Source: Pseudomonas fluorescens (lineage in GTDB: Bacteria; Pseudomonadota; Gammaproteobacteria; Pseudomonadales; Pseudomonadaceae). Taken from it: a DNA stretch of 64,000 bases. The stretch is taken from assembly GCF_902498195.1 (NCBI RefSeq), contig NZ_CABVIY010000003.1, positions 836,785 to 900,784 of the forward strand, given 5' to 3'. Below are positions 27,956-35,931 of this stretch, piece after piece. Under the pieces are notes generated by a model. It did no database searches. It had not been told where the DNA came from and saw nothing but the letters and a program-made list of their open reading frames with translations. The position numbers were made by a program, and so were the translations under genes. The first letter of the stretch is position 1, and the number at the start of each line of letters is the position of its first letter.

Positions 27956-29188
27956 TCACCGCCCCGCCGCCGGCTGCCGATTCAACTCCGCATCCCCCGG
28001 TTTTCCCAATACGCAGGAAGTGCCACCCGGGGTGTACATCATCGCCACACAGCGATTACAAGCGGTGCAGATCGAGTCACGGCTGGCGCCGCTGGCGAGC
28101 TTGTTGACGTAGTCCGGCTCGGCCAGCAACACCCGCCCCATCGCGACCAGGTCAAACCCTTCGGCCATGATCTGCTCGATGCTCGCCAGGCTCTTGGCGC
28201 CGCCCAGGTAAGCCAGGGGCATCTTCACCGCCGCTCGTACCTTGCGCGCATGTTCCAGCAGGTACAGCTCGCGGAACTCCACGGTCGGCTCCTTGCGGCG
28301 CTGGATGGCCATCGCCAGGGCGATGATCTTGTTCTTCTGCTGCACCCGGTTTTCCTTGGGGAAGGAGGAGCCGAACATGGTGGTGATCGACTCGGCGTTC
28401 ATCCCGGCGCTGAGCACCAGCAAGTGCGCGCCCTCCTCCTCCAGCATGCGGGCGATCCTGGCCCCGTCCTCGGCGCTGTTGCCGGCGCGCACGCCTTCGG
28501 TGACGCTGTATTTGCAGATCACCGCCATTTCCTGGCCGACCGCCTCCAGCACCGCCCGCAGGACCCGGCGCGGAAAGCGCAGGCGGTTTTCCAGGCTGCC
28601 GCCGTACTGGTCGCGGCGCTTGTTGTACATCGGCGAAATGAACTGGCTGAGCAGGTAGCCGTGGCCCATGTGGATCTCCACCGCATCGAAACCCGCCTGG
28701 CGTGCCAGGCGCGCGCCTTGGGCGAAGTCGCGCACCACCTGCTGCATGTCGGCTTCGTTCATCGCCTGCTTGAGGAACATCCCGCTCATCATGCCGATCT
28801 TGTTGAAGCCGCCGCTGGCCGACAGCGGACGTTTGGTCGAGCGTTCGCGGATAAACGTGAAGCAGCCGCCATGGGTGATCTGTGCGCTGGCCAGGCCACC
28901 GGCCTGGTGCACGCCGTCGGTCAGGGCCTTGAAGTGCGGCAGGCTCGACTGGGTCAAGGTCAACTGGTTGGGCAAGGTGCGGCCATCGCTGCTCACCGCG
29001 CAATAGGCCACGGTCGTCAGGGCGATGCCGCCCTCGGCCAGGGCCGAGTGCAGCTTGACCAACTGTTTGGAAGGCACGCCCTGGGCACTCATGCCCTCGT
29101 TGGTGGCGGACTTGATAAAGCGGTTTTTCAGGGTCAGCGGGCCAATCGCGATGGGGCTGAACGGTGACTGGGTCGGACGGGGGGTCAT
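27956..29188 (-). CDS. OYE-family NADH:flavin oxidoreductase with C-terminal Cys cluster
   Basis: The 410-residue protein is an Old Yellow Enzyme barrel: FIKSATNEGMSAQG, SAQITHGG, and the substrate-binding HMGHGYLLSQFISP followed by NKRRDQYGGSLENRLRFP. The C-terminus has Cys-x2-Cys-x2-Cys-x11-Cys (SICTACNRCVAMMYTPGGTSC), like the iron-sulfur ligands of 2,4-dienoyl-CoA reductase and BaiCD/BaiH. The FAD/NAD domain those proteins carry after the cluster is missing. It would reduce or oxidise a C=C bond next to a carbonyl. It follows the first DUF1302 gene by 74 bp and shares its promoter region; AACAATAA and AGAGAGG precede the ATG. Confidence 0.85.
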   Translation of the reverse strand: MTPRPTQSPFSPIAIGPLTLKNRFIKSATNEGMSAQGVPSKQLVKLHSALAEGGIALTTVAYCAVSSDGRTLPNQLTLTQSSLPHFKALTDGVHQAGGLASAQITHGGCFTFIRERSTKRPLSASGGFNKIGMMSGMFLKQAMNEADMQQVVRDFAQGARLARQAGFDAVEIHMGHGYLLSQFISPMYNKRRDQYGGSLENRLRFPRRVLRAVLEAVGQEMAVICKYSVTEGVRAGNSAEDGARIARMLEEEGAHLLVLSAGMNAESITTMFGSSFPKENRVQQKNKIIALAMAIQRRKEPTVEFRELYLLEHARKVRAAVKMPLAYLGGAKSLASIEQIMAEGFDLVAMGRVLLAEPDYVNKLASGASRDSICTACNRCVAMMYTPGGTSCVLGKPGDAELNRQPAAGR

Positions 29189-29201
29189 GACAGGCCTCTC
29201 T

Positions 29202-29209
29202 TTATTGTT
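29202..29209 (-). promoter_or_regulatory. CA motif upstream of the first enoate reductase gene
   Basis: AACAATAA on the coding strand, immediately upstream of the AGAGAGG ribosome site. It is a perfect AAYAAYAA Hfq/Crc-type motif. Confidence 0.5.
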
Positions 29210-29262
29210 ATCAGGCTAAAAAATCAGGGCTGCGCCGCCACATCGCAGCGCAGCCGGGTTCA

Positions 29263-30909
29263 TCAGAAGGTGTACTTAGCGTTGAACGACAGGTAATCGC
29301 GGTCGGCCAGCAACCGGCCCTGGGCGACATCCGGCGAACTCAAGTAAGCGACATAGGTCATGCCGACCTGGAAGTTACCCAGGTACTTGAAGTCGCCGCC
29401 CACGGTCAGGCGCTTCTCGTCCCGGCCCAGGCCCTGATAGGCGCTGCCGTCGACGTTCTGGGTCCAGACCACTTTGGTGCTCAGGTCCAGGCCGGTGGCG
29501 ATGGACGGGTAATCCATGTAGGCCCCCATGCCCAGCAAGGTCGAGCCACGGGTCTGGGTCGCCGACTCGAACGTGTCGAAAGTGCCGTCCACCCCCGTGC
29601 CGCCGCCGGTGATCGTCAGGCTGTCGACCCCGGCGATGTGTTGATGCACCACTTCAGCCATGAAGGTGGTCTGTTGGGCCAGCAGGCTTGGGCCCAGGAT
29701 GTACATGGCGTTGAGGTTGCCCTGCCAGATCTGCCCGGTGGTCGGCGCGCCGTTGTTCAGGTAGACCGAGGCGCCATCGCGGTAGCTCAGGTCACCGGCG
29801 TACTGCACCGAATCGCCGACCTTGGAGCTGAAGCTGACCCCCGTGAGCTTGACGTCCTCGAAGTAGCCCAGGCGATAGGACGGCGCGGTGCCGTCATGCC
29901 CGATGCCCTTGAGCGACGAATATTGGGTGGTGCCGGTGAAGTCGAAGAACATCGAGCCGATGCGCTCGTTGTAGCGGTAGTGGAACAGCCCCACTTCGGT
30001 GTTTTCGGTGATCCGGTAGCGCACGCCCAGGCCCCACTGGCCGCTGTCGCTGGCGTCTTTCTCGCCGGCGTAGCCGACCGCCAGGCCGTTGGGCAGGCGG
30101 TCGACCACCCCGCTGCCCAGGCGAAAGAATTCGGCGCCGGGCCCGAAGGTGTCACTGCCGAAATAGTCACCCACCGGGTTGAGCTGGGTCTTTTCCCATT
30201 CGTACTGGTAGTAACCCACCAGCGCCAGGTTTTCGTTCAGCGACCACGACCCGGACACCTGCCCCACCGGCAGGTACGAATCCTTGGCCTCGGTGCCCGG
30301 CACGTTGAATTTGGTGGCATCCACCGGGGCCTGGCCCTGGCTGATATTGGGCCAGAACAGGCTCTCGCCCCAGGCCACCAGGTGCCGCCCGGCCTTGAGC
30401 GACAGGTACTGGGTTTCGCCGACATCGAAGTTGCCGTACACATAGGCATCGAGCAGCCGTGCCGTGCTGCCACTCAGGCGACGGGTTTCGTCGCTGAAGC
30501 CATCGTTGTGCCCGACCTTGTTCACCGTCTGCGGCGAGTCGTTGGCGTTGCGCTGGTTGTAGGCATCGTCATAGAACTGACTGCCGCGCACCACCGCGCC
30601 GAGGTTGTCGTGCTTGAGCTGCAACTCGCCGAACAGGCTCAGGCGATTGTTGATCAAGGAGCCGCGCTTGAAGTTGCGCGTGCCGTCGTCGTTGTTCGGG
30701 TCGATGAGGTATTGACTGGCCTGCTTGGCGGTACGCATGGAAGCGGTGTAGTTGACCGTCAGCGACGAATCCAGCGTGGTGTTTTCCCCCAGTTCGATCG
30801 TCGGTGCCGCACTGGCCGTGGCACTGCCGACGGCGATGGCCGTGGCCAACAGGCAGCGACCGCCGATCGGGTTCCCCGAATGACGCGCAACAAGGTTTCG
30901 CGTGAACAT
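29263..30909 (-). CDS. DUF1302 outer-membrane protein, copy 1
   Basis: The 548-residue protein has a signal peptide (cleavage after TASA, ~residue 34), many alternating beta-strands, and ends in ...LSFNAKYTF, a C-terminal aromatic beta-signal for outer-membrane insertion. DUF1302 proteins are predicted porin-like barrels often encoded beside DUF1329 and RND genes; none is well characterised that I can name. ATG 30909 has GGAGAGGAG upstream and an AACAACAACAA tract. The frame stays open far upstream into the ligase gene, which would give a false 933-residue fusion. Operator site 5 lies 78 bp upstream. It shares motifs such as GRHLVAWGESLFWP with the second copy. Confidence 0.88.
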   Translation of the reverse strand: MFTRNLVARHSGNPIGGRCLLATAIAVGSATASAAPTIELGENTTLDSSLTVNYTASMRTAKQASQYLIDPNNDDGTRNFKRGSLINNRLSLFGELQLKHDNLGAVVRGSQFYDDAYNQRNANDSPQTVNKVGHNDGFSDETRRLSGSTARLLDAYVYGNFDVGETQYLSLKAGRHLVAWGESLFWPNISQGQAPVDATKFNVPGTEAKDSYLPVGQVSGSWSLNENLALVGYYQYEWEKTQLNPVGDYFGSDTFGPGAEFFRLGSGVVDRLPNGLAVGYAGEKDASDSGQWGLGVRYRITENTEVGLFHYRYNERIGSMFFDFTGTTQYSSLKGIGHDGTAPSYRLGYFEDVKLTGVSFSSKVGDSVQYAGDLSYRDGASVYLNNGAPTTGQIWQGNLNAMYILGPSLLAQQTTFMAEVVHQHIAGVDSLTITGGGTGVDGTFDTFESATQTRGSTLLGMGAYMDYPSIATGLDLSTKVVWTQNVDGSAYQGLGRDEKRLTVGGDFKYLGNFQVGMTYVAYLSSPDVAQGRLLADRDYLSFNAKYTF

Positions 30910-30922
30910 GCTCCTCTCCTTT

Positions 30923-30933
30923 TTGTTGTTGTT
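30923..30933 (-). promoter_or_regulatory. CA motifs before DUF1302 copy 1
   Basis: AACAACAACAA, two overlapping AAYAAYAA motifs just upstream of the AAGGAGAGGAG ribosome-binding region, suited to Hfq/Crc repression of translation. Confidence 0.5.
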
Positions 30934-30977
30934 TTCTGCTGGTGTCACCGCAGCATGAAAAAAACCGCTGCCGTGCA

Positions 30978-30996
30978 CATCGTCCATTTGGTGAGA
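30978..30996 (-). promoter_or_regulatory. Operator-like 19-mer, site 5 (DUF1302 copy 1)
   Basis: Coding-strand TCTCACCAAATGGACGATG. The GGACGATG half is intact; the left half is the most diverged of the set. Centred 78 bp upstream of the start. Confidence 0.5.
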
Positions 30997-31004
30997 TGCG
31001 CGCT

Positions 31005-32621
31005 TCAGGCCGGCGCGCTGTCGGCCACCCGTGCACGCAGTTCGTTCTTCGCCACCTTGCTCGACGGGTTGAGTGGCAAGGCGCTGAAGAAGCGCACCTG
31101 GCGCGGCACCTTGTAATTGGCCATCTGCTCGCGGCTCCAGGCGATCAGTTGCGCCTCGTCCAGTTGTGCCCCTTCGCGCAGCACCACACAGGCACACCCG
31201 ACCTCGCCCATGCGCTCGTCGGCGATACCGATCACCGCCACCTGGGCAATCGCCGGGTGGCGGATCAGCGCCGCTTCGATTTCCGCCGGGTAGCAGTTGA
31301 AACCGCCGACGATGAACATGTCTTTCAGGCGATCGGTGATGATCAGGTTGCCCGCCTCGTCCAGCCGCCCGACATCGCCGGTGTGCAGCCAGTGGTCGGC
31401 GTCGATGGCTTCGCGGGTCGCTTCGGGGTTCTGGAAGTACCCCTGCATCACATGGAAGCCGCGCAGGCAGATCTCCCCGGTTTGCCCCTGCGCCAGCGCC
31501 TGGTTCTGCGGGTCGCGGATGCTCACTTCGGTGCCGGCAATCGGCCGGCCGCTGGTGCTGGCGATCACGTGCGCCGAGTCCTGGGGATCGCAGATGGTTG
31601 CCAGGCCGCCACATTCGGTCAGGCCATAGGCGGTGGTGACCACGGCAAACCCCAGCTCGTTGCGCATGCGTTCGATCAGGCTCGGCGGAATGCTCGCCGA
31701 GCCGGTCACCGCGATGCGCAGGCTCGACAGGTCGGTCTGCCTGAGCCGCGGGTGGGCCAGCAGCGACAGGTACAGGGTCGGCGCGCCGGGCAATACGCTG
31801 ATGCGTTCGCGGGCGATGCGCTGGAACACCTGTTCTGGGTCGAATACCGCATGGGGCAGGATGGTCGCCCCGCCGATCAGGCAGGTCAGCCATCCGGCCT
31901 TGTAGCCGAAGGCGTGGAAGAACGGGTTGACGATCAGGTAGCGGTCGCCCGGCACCAGGCCGATCACCCGGACGTATTCGGTGAAGGCCCGCAGGTTCTG
32001 GCCATGACCGCTCATCACGCCCTTGGGTTTGCCGGTGGTGCCGGACGTAAACAACAGGTCGCACATGGCCTCGGGGCCCACCGCCATGGCCCGGCGCGTG
32101 GCGCTCTCGGCATCGACGGTCGCGGCGCCGCGCAGGAATTGGGCAAGTGTCAGGTCCGAAGTCAGCGCCGGCGTGTCGCCCTCGATCGTCACCAGGTGTT
32201 CGAGGCTGGCCGGCCGATGGGGCGCGAGCAGCGCCGGGTAGTCGACCTCGAGAAAACGCTGCTGGACAAACAACAGCCGGCAGCCGCTACGCTCCAGCAC
32301 ATCGGCGGCTTCAAGCCCTTTCATCCGCGTGTTGATCGGCACCAGCACGGCACCGGCGCATTGAATGCCCAGCGCCGCGAGAATCCAGTCGGTGCTGTTC
32401 GGTGCCCAGATACCGACCCGGTCACCGGCCTGGATCCCCAGGGCCATCAAGCCCTTGGCGAACCCCATGACCCGCTCGGGCAATTGGGCGTAATCGATGC
32501 ACTGGCCGTTTTCCTCGATGGCCGTGCGCCCGGCAAAGCGCTGGGCACTGCTCAAGACCAGTTGGGCCAGGGTGGCGGGGGCGGCGCTCAGCGGCGCGGC
32601 AGGGTTCAGGCTCTGATTCAT
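31005..32621 (-). CDS. FadD3-like acyl-CoA ligase
   Basis: The 538-residue AMP-forming ligase has the P-loop LLFTSGTTGKPKGVM, the NPFFHAFGYKAGWL block, TAYGLTECGG and the C-terminal hinge TDRLKDMFIVGGFNCYPAEIE with the late catalytic lysine in SSKVAKNELR. The NPFFH-FGYKAG and LTAYGLTE segments are strongly reminiscent of FadD3, which activates the CD-ring propionate in actinobacterial steroid degradation. The start ATG 32621 lies 16 bp after the reductase stop, so it is in the operon oxygenase-reductase-ligase. The actual acid substrate is unproven. Confidence 0.88.
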   Translation of the reverse strand: MNQSLNPAAPLSAAPATLAQLVLSSAQRFAGRTAIEENGQCIDYAQLPERVMGFAKGLMALGIQAGDRVGIWAPNSTDWILAALGIQCAGAVLVPINTRMKGLEAADVLERSGCRLLFVQQRFLEVDYPALLAPHRPASLEHLVTIEGDTPALTSDLTLAQFLRGAATVDAESATRRAMAVGPEAMCDLLFTSGTTGKPKGVMSGHGQNLRAFTEYVRVIGLVPGDRYLIVNPFFHAFGYKAGWLTCLIGGATILPHAVFDPEQVFQRIARERISVLPGAPTLYLSLLAHPRLRQTDLSSLRIAVTGSASIPPSLIERMRNELGFAVVTTAYGLTECGGLATICDPQDSAHVIASTSGRPIAGTEVSIRDPQNQALAQGQTGEICLRGFHVMQGYFQNPEATREAIDADHWLHTGDVGRLDEAGNLIITDRLKDMFIVGGFNCYPAEIEAALIRHPAIAQVAVIGIADERMGEVGCACVVLREGAQLDEAQLIAWSREQMANYKVPRQVRFFSALPLNPSSKVAKNELRARVADSAPA

Positions 32622-32637
32622 CGTAGGCTCGGGCTCG

Positions 32638-33660
32638 TCATTCGGGAAAGCGGATGCGCAATTGCGCGCTGGTGGGCACGGCCTGACAGGCCAGAATCCA
32701 GCCTTCGGCCAGGTCGCCTGCATCCAGTGCGTCGTTGTGCAGCAACTCGACATCGCCGCTTTCCAGCGTGCACATGCACGACGCGCAGCCGCCGACGCGA
32801 CAGGCACTGGGCGGGTTGAGGCCGGCACGCTCCATGGCGGCCAGCACGGTTTCGCCACTGTCGCAGCTCAGCTGGTGATCCTCGCCGTCCAGGCGCACCG
32901 CCAGTTGCGCGGCCATTGCCGCTTCGCTAGAGGCCACCGGCAGTTGTTCGCCTTCGCCGGGCAGCGAGACGAAACGCTCGACATGCACCCGTTTATCCGG
33001 CATGCCCAGGCCCTTGAGCGCGCTGACGGCCGCGTCCATGAAGGGGCCCGGCCCGCAGATGAAGGCCTGGGCATCGATGAATGGCCGCGCCAGTTCGGCC
33101 AGTTGCCCGACTGCCGGAATGCCCTGCACCGAATCGAGCCAATGGACGATTTGCAGGCGTTGCGGGTGCGCGCTGGCCAGGGCCTTGAGGTCTTCCTTGA
33201 AGATCACCGAGGCCTCATCGCGGTTGGCGTAGATCAGCAGGATCCGGCCGGTCCCGGCGAGCAGTGCCGAACGCAGGATCGACAGCACCGGCGTCACGCC
33301 ACTGCCGCCACCGAACAGCAACAAGTCACCGTCCAGGCTGCGGGGTACAAACACCCCGGCGGGCGGCAGCACCTCCAGGAACTGGCCGGCCTGCAACTCG
33401 CCGCACAGCCAGTTGGACGCGCGCCCCTGATGCACGCGCTTGACCGTTACCCGCAACGGCTCATCCAGCAACGGCGTGCTGGACAAGGAATAACAACGGG
33501 GCAGCCAGCCGCCCTCGAAGGGCACGCGCAAGGTCAGGAACTGGCCAGGTTGATAGCGCAAGCGTTCGCCCAAATGCTCCGGCACGTCGAACACCAGGGA
33601 ACGGGCATCGGCCGTTTCCTCGATCACGCGCGCCACGCGCAGGGCAAGATAATTGTTCAT
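32638..33660 (-). CDS. KshB/PaaE-like ferredoxin-NAD(P) reductase with [2Fe-2S] domain
   Basis: 340 residues in three modules: FAD domain with RCYS (55-58), NAD domain with GGGSGVTP (117-124), and a C-terminal plant-type ferredoxin with Cys287-x4-Cys292-x2-Cys295-x29-Cys325. Proteins of this order (KshB, PaaE, Hmp-related reductases) carry electrons from NAD(P)H to an oxygenase; KshB serves the Rieske enzyme 3-ketosteroid 9alpha-hydroxylase. No Rieske oxygenase gene is present in the window, so the partner must be elsewhere. It sits between the HsaA-like oxygenase and the FadD3-like ligase on one strand. Confidence 0.88.
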   Translation of the reverse strand: MNNYLALRVARVIEETADARSLVFDVPEHLGERLRYQPGQFLTLRVPFEGGWLPRCYSLSSTPLLDEPLRVTVKRVHQGRASNWLCGELQAGQFLEVLPPAGVFVPRSLDGDLLLFGGGSGVTPVLSILRSALLAGTGRILLIYANRDEASVIFKEDLKALASAHPQRLQIVHWLDSVQGIPAVGQLAELARPFIDAQAFICGPGPFMDAAVSALKGLGMPDKRVHVERFVSLPGEGEQLPVASSEAAMAAQLAVRLDGEDHQLSCDSGETVLAAMERAGLNPPSACRVGGCASCMCTLESGDVELLHNDALDAGDLAEGWILACQAVPTSAQLRIRFPE

Positions 33661-33678
33661 AGCTCAGGTACTCATGAC

Positions 33679-33705
33679 CACCTGCCCGCGTTTCACGGGC
33701 AGGTG
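33679..33705 (-). terminator. Hairpin between oxygenase and reductase genes
   Basis: CACCTGCCCG / CGGGCAGGTG, a perfect 10-bp stem with a 7-nt loop, in the 79-bp gap. No U-run follows, so it may be an mRNA-processing or attenuation element rather than a strong terminator. Confidence 0.5.
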
Positions 33706-33739
33706 TAAACCCAGGGGTGTCGAAACCGGTGCCATGGCC

Positions 33740-34927
33740 TCAGACGTAAGGGTCCGGGTTGGGCAGGCCGAGCATCACCGCGCCGTAGCTGCGCCCGTAG
33801 GCCATGTAGTTGTTGGCGATGTGCCCGCGTGCCTGGTGCAGGTCGCGGAACAATCGCGCCACCGGATTGGTGTTGTACAAACCCGAGGCGGCCATGCTGC
33901 GCAGCAGGTCGTTGACCCGTTCGGCGCAGATGTTGGTCACGTAGGCCGACTGGTAGCGATACAGCAGGCGGGTCTCGGTATCCGGGTATTCACCGGCGCG
34001 GGCCAGGCTCATCAGGTGCTCGTAGTTGCGTTCCAGCACCAGGCGCAGGCTGTCGACGGTGATCATCGCTTCGGCCACCGCGGTTTGCGCCACCGGATCG
34101 TCGGCGGTACGGGCGCCGTGCTTGCCGATGTGTTTGGCGGCATTGTCGCGGAACTCGTTGATCGCCCCTTGCAGCGCGCCAATGGCCGAGGTCGAGACGG
34201 CGCGGGAGAACACCTGGGCGAACGGGATCGCGTAGATCGGGTTGGTGTTGACCAGGCGCCCCGGCGTCGCTTCCAGGGTCCAGTTATTGGTGCGTTGCAC
34301 GCGGTGGGCCGGGACGAACACGTCCTCGACCACGATGTCATGGCTACCGGTGCCGCGCAGGCCCAGCACGTCCCAGTTACGCTCGATCCGGTAGTCGTGG
34401 CGCGGCAGCAGGAAGGTCCCGTGCTCGGCGGCCAGATCGCCATCGGGAGGCAGGATGCCGCCGAGGAACGCCCACTGGCAGTGTTCGCTGCCACTGGAAA
34501 AACCCCAGCGCCCGCTGATCCGGTAACCGCCCTCGACCACCGTGACCCTGGCCGCGGGCATATAAGTCGAGCAGATCAACGCGCTGTGGTCATCGGCCCA
34601 GACTTCGCGCTGGGCCTCGATCGGGTAGCGCGCCAGTTGCCAGGGGTGAACACCCATCACGCCGTAGATCCAGGCGGTGGACATGCAACCCTCGGCGAGG
34701 ATGGTCTGGATTTCGAAGAACGTGCGCGGGTCCACTTCATAACCCCCGAACGCCCGTGGCTGCAAGGCTCGCAGCAGGCCGGCGGCCTGTAGCTCGGCGA
34801 CGCTTTCCTCAGGCACCTTCAAGTCCTTGTCGGCCTGCTCCGTGCGCGCCTTGAGTGCCGGCACCAGGCGGCGTGCACGGTCAAGCAGATCACGTTCGTC
34901 CTGGGTCTTTTCTCGCATGCTGTGCAT
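33740..34927 (-). CDS. HsaA-like flavin-dependent monooxygenase, oxygenase component
   Basis: The 395-residue protein has an acyl-CoA-dehydrogenase fold of the group-D monooxygenase type: GLLRALQPRAFGGYEVDPRTFFE, GGYRISGRWGFSSGSEHC, VLGLRGTGSHDIVVEDVFVP, and a C-terminal ASGLYNTNPVARLFRDLHQARGH. These are the signatures of HsaA and HPA 3-hydroxylase C2, which hydroxylate a phenol using reduced flavin from a separate reductase. The flavin reductase at 13 kb is the obvious partner. Start: ATG 34927, with GGGAG 11 nt upstream; a GTG one codon earlier is possible. Operator site 2 lies 83 bp upstream. The reductase and ligase genes follow. Confidence 0.87.
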   Translation of the reverse strand: MHSMREKTQDERDLLDRARRLVPALKARTEQADKDLKVPEESVAELQAAGLLRALQPRAFGGYEVDPRTFFEIQTILAEGCMSTAWIYGVMGVHPWQLARYPIEAQREVWADDHSALICSTYMPAARVTVVEGGYRISGRWGFSSGSEHCQWAFLGGILPPDGDLAAEHGTFLLPRHDYRIERNWDVLGLRGTGSHDIVVEDVFVPAHRVQRTNNWTLEATPGRLVNTNPIYAIPFAQVFSRAVSTSAIGALQGAINEFRDNAAKHIGKHGARTADDPVAQTAVAEAMITVDSLRLVLERNYEHLMSLARAGEYPDTETRLLYRYQSAYVTNICAERVNDLLRSMAASGLYNTNPVARLFRDLHQARGHIANNYMAYGRSYGAVMLGLPNPDPYV

Positions 34928-35000
34928 CACTCAATTCTCCCGGTCTTATTGCGCCACTGCGCGAGTCAGGAGGGATGATCGGATTGAGTGGGGAATGATT

Positions 35001-35019
35001 CATCGTCAAAGCGGACTAG
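35001..35019 (-). promoter_or_regulatory. Operator-like 19-mer, site 2 (HsaA-like operon)
   Basis: Coding-strand CTAGTCCGCTTTGACGATG, a full consensus match, centred 83 bp upstream of the oxygenase start. Confidence 0.75.
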
Positions 35020-35027
35020 GGGACTTG

Positions 35028-35800
35028 CTTCTGGATGGGGTGTATATCCGTTGCTGCGGTCACGGCGGCTTATGGTTTCGCCCTTACGGCGACTCCCTTT
35101 GGAAAAGCCCCAAAGGAAGCAAAGGGCTCTTGCCCCACCACTCGGTGCCTCGCTAGGGCTCGGCATGCCCGATCGAAGGCATTGCTCCGTGGGTCGCCGC
35201 GATGGGCCGTCCCTGGCCCAGCGCGGCTAAACCGGCGTCCTGCCGGTTTACCCACGGAGCACTGCCTGCGTTCGGCCATCGTGGTTTAACGGGGCGCTCA
35301 GATCAAAATCCAAAGCAAAAGCGAGGCGGCCTGATAGCCGACCTGACGTTGGCTGGTGTACGCAATCCCCTGTAGGAGCGAGCCCTGCTCGCGATGGACG
35401 TCAACGATAACGCGCGCTGTCTGAATGATTGCGGTGTCTGGGCGTTCATCGCGAGCATGCTCGCTCCTACAGGGGAACGCGTACATCCGGGAAAGCAGGT
35501 CGGCTTTAAGGCCGCCTCGCTTTTGCTTTGGCTCTGGCTTTTGATCTTCTTGCCCCCTCGTAAGGCCGAGTGGAAGTTCTGCGCAGTGGGTAAACCGGCA
35601 GGACGCCGGTTTAGCCGCGCTGGGCCAGGGACGGCCCATCGCGGCGACCCACGGAGCAGGACCGGAACGAGGGTATGCCGAGCCAGAGCGAGGCACCGAA
35701 CGCCAGGGGCAAGAGCCCTTGGTTACTTGGGGCTTTTCCAAGTAACTCGCCGTAAGGGCGAAACCCTAAGTCGCCGTTACCGAAGAAACGGATATGTACA
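35028..35800. repeat. Mosaic inverted-arm intergenic element (copy 3), complete
   Basis: Left arm ~35036-35365 begins GGTGTATATCCGTTGC; the right arm, ~35482-35800, is its inverted counterpart and ends ACGGATATGTACACC. A REP doublet (35369-35477) lies between. Each arm has a nested hairpin (ACCGGCGTCCTGCCGGT inside GCTCCGTGGGT...ACCCACGGAGC). With the microsatellite and operator site 10 it accounts for the ~1-kb gap between the divergent oxygenase and SDR operons. Confidence 0.85.
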
Positions 35801-35833
35801 CCACCACCACCACCACCACCACCACCACCACCA
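35801..35833. repeat. (CCA)11 trinucleotide microsatellite
   Basis: Eleven perfect CCA units directly abut the end of mosaic element 3 and lie 15 bp before operator site 10. A poly-His reading frame across it is an artefact. Slippage here would change spacing between element and promoter. Confidence 0.9.
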
Positions 35834-35847
35834 ACCCCCGCGCCTCG

Positions 35848-35866
35848 CTAGTCCATTGAGACGATG
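35848..35866 (+). promoter_or_regulatory. Operator-like 19-mer, site 10 (7alpha-HSDH-like operon)
   Basis: CTAGTCCATTGAGACGATG, a full consensus match, centred 75 bp upstream of the SDR start. Confidence 0.75.
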
Positions 35867-35931
35867 CCCCGCCCGCCCCCCACGGCGATAGTTGACCCAT
35901 CCAAAGCACAGACCCCACGGAGCAAGGGCCC

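Noticed and set aside
29263..32064. A 933-residue frame that seems to join a CoA-ligase fragment to the DUF1302 protein
   Set aside because: The upstream part is the ligase gene read in the wrong frame. The DUF1302 signal peptide, ribosome site and operator-like site all lie inside it, so the gene starts at 30909.
35394..35891. Open frame with an eleven-histidine run
   Set aside because: It is a translation of a REP doublet, a mosaic arm and the (CCA)11 microsatellite; no ribosome site and no domain.
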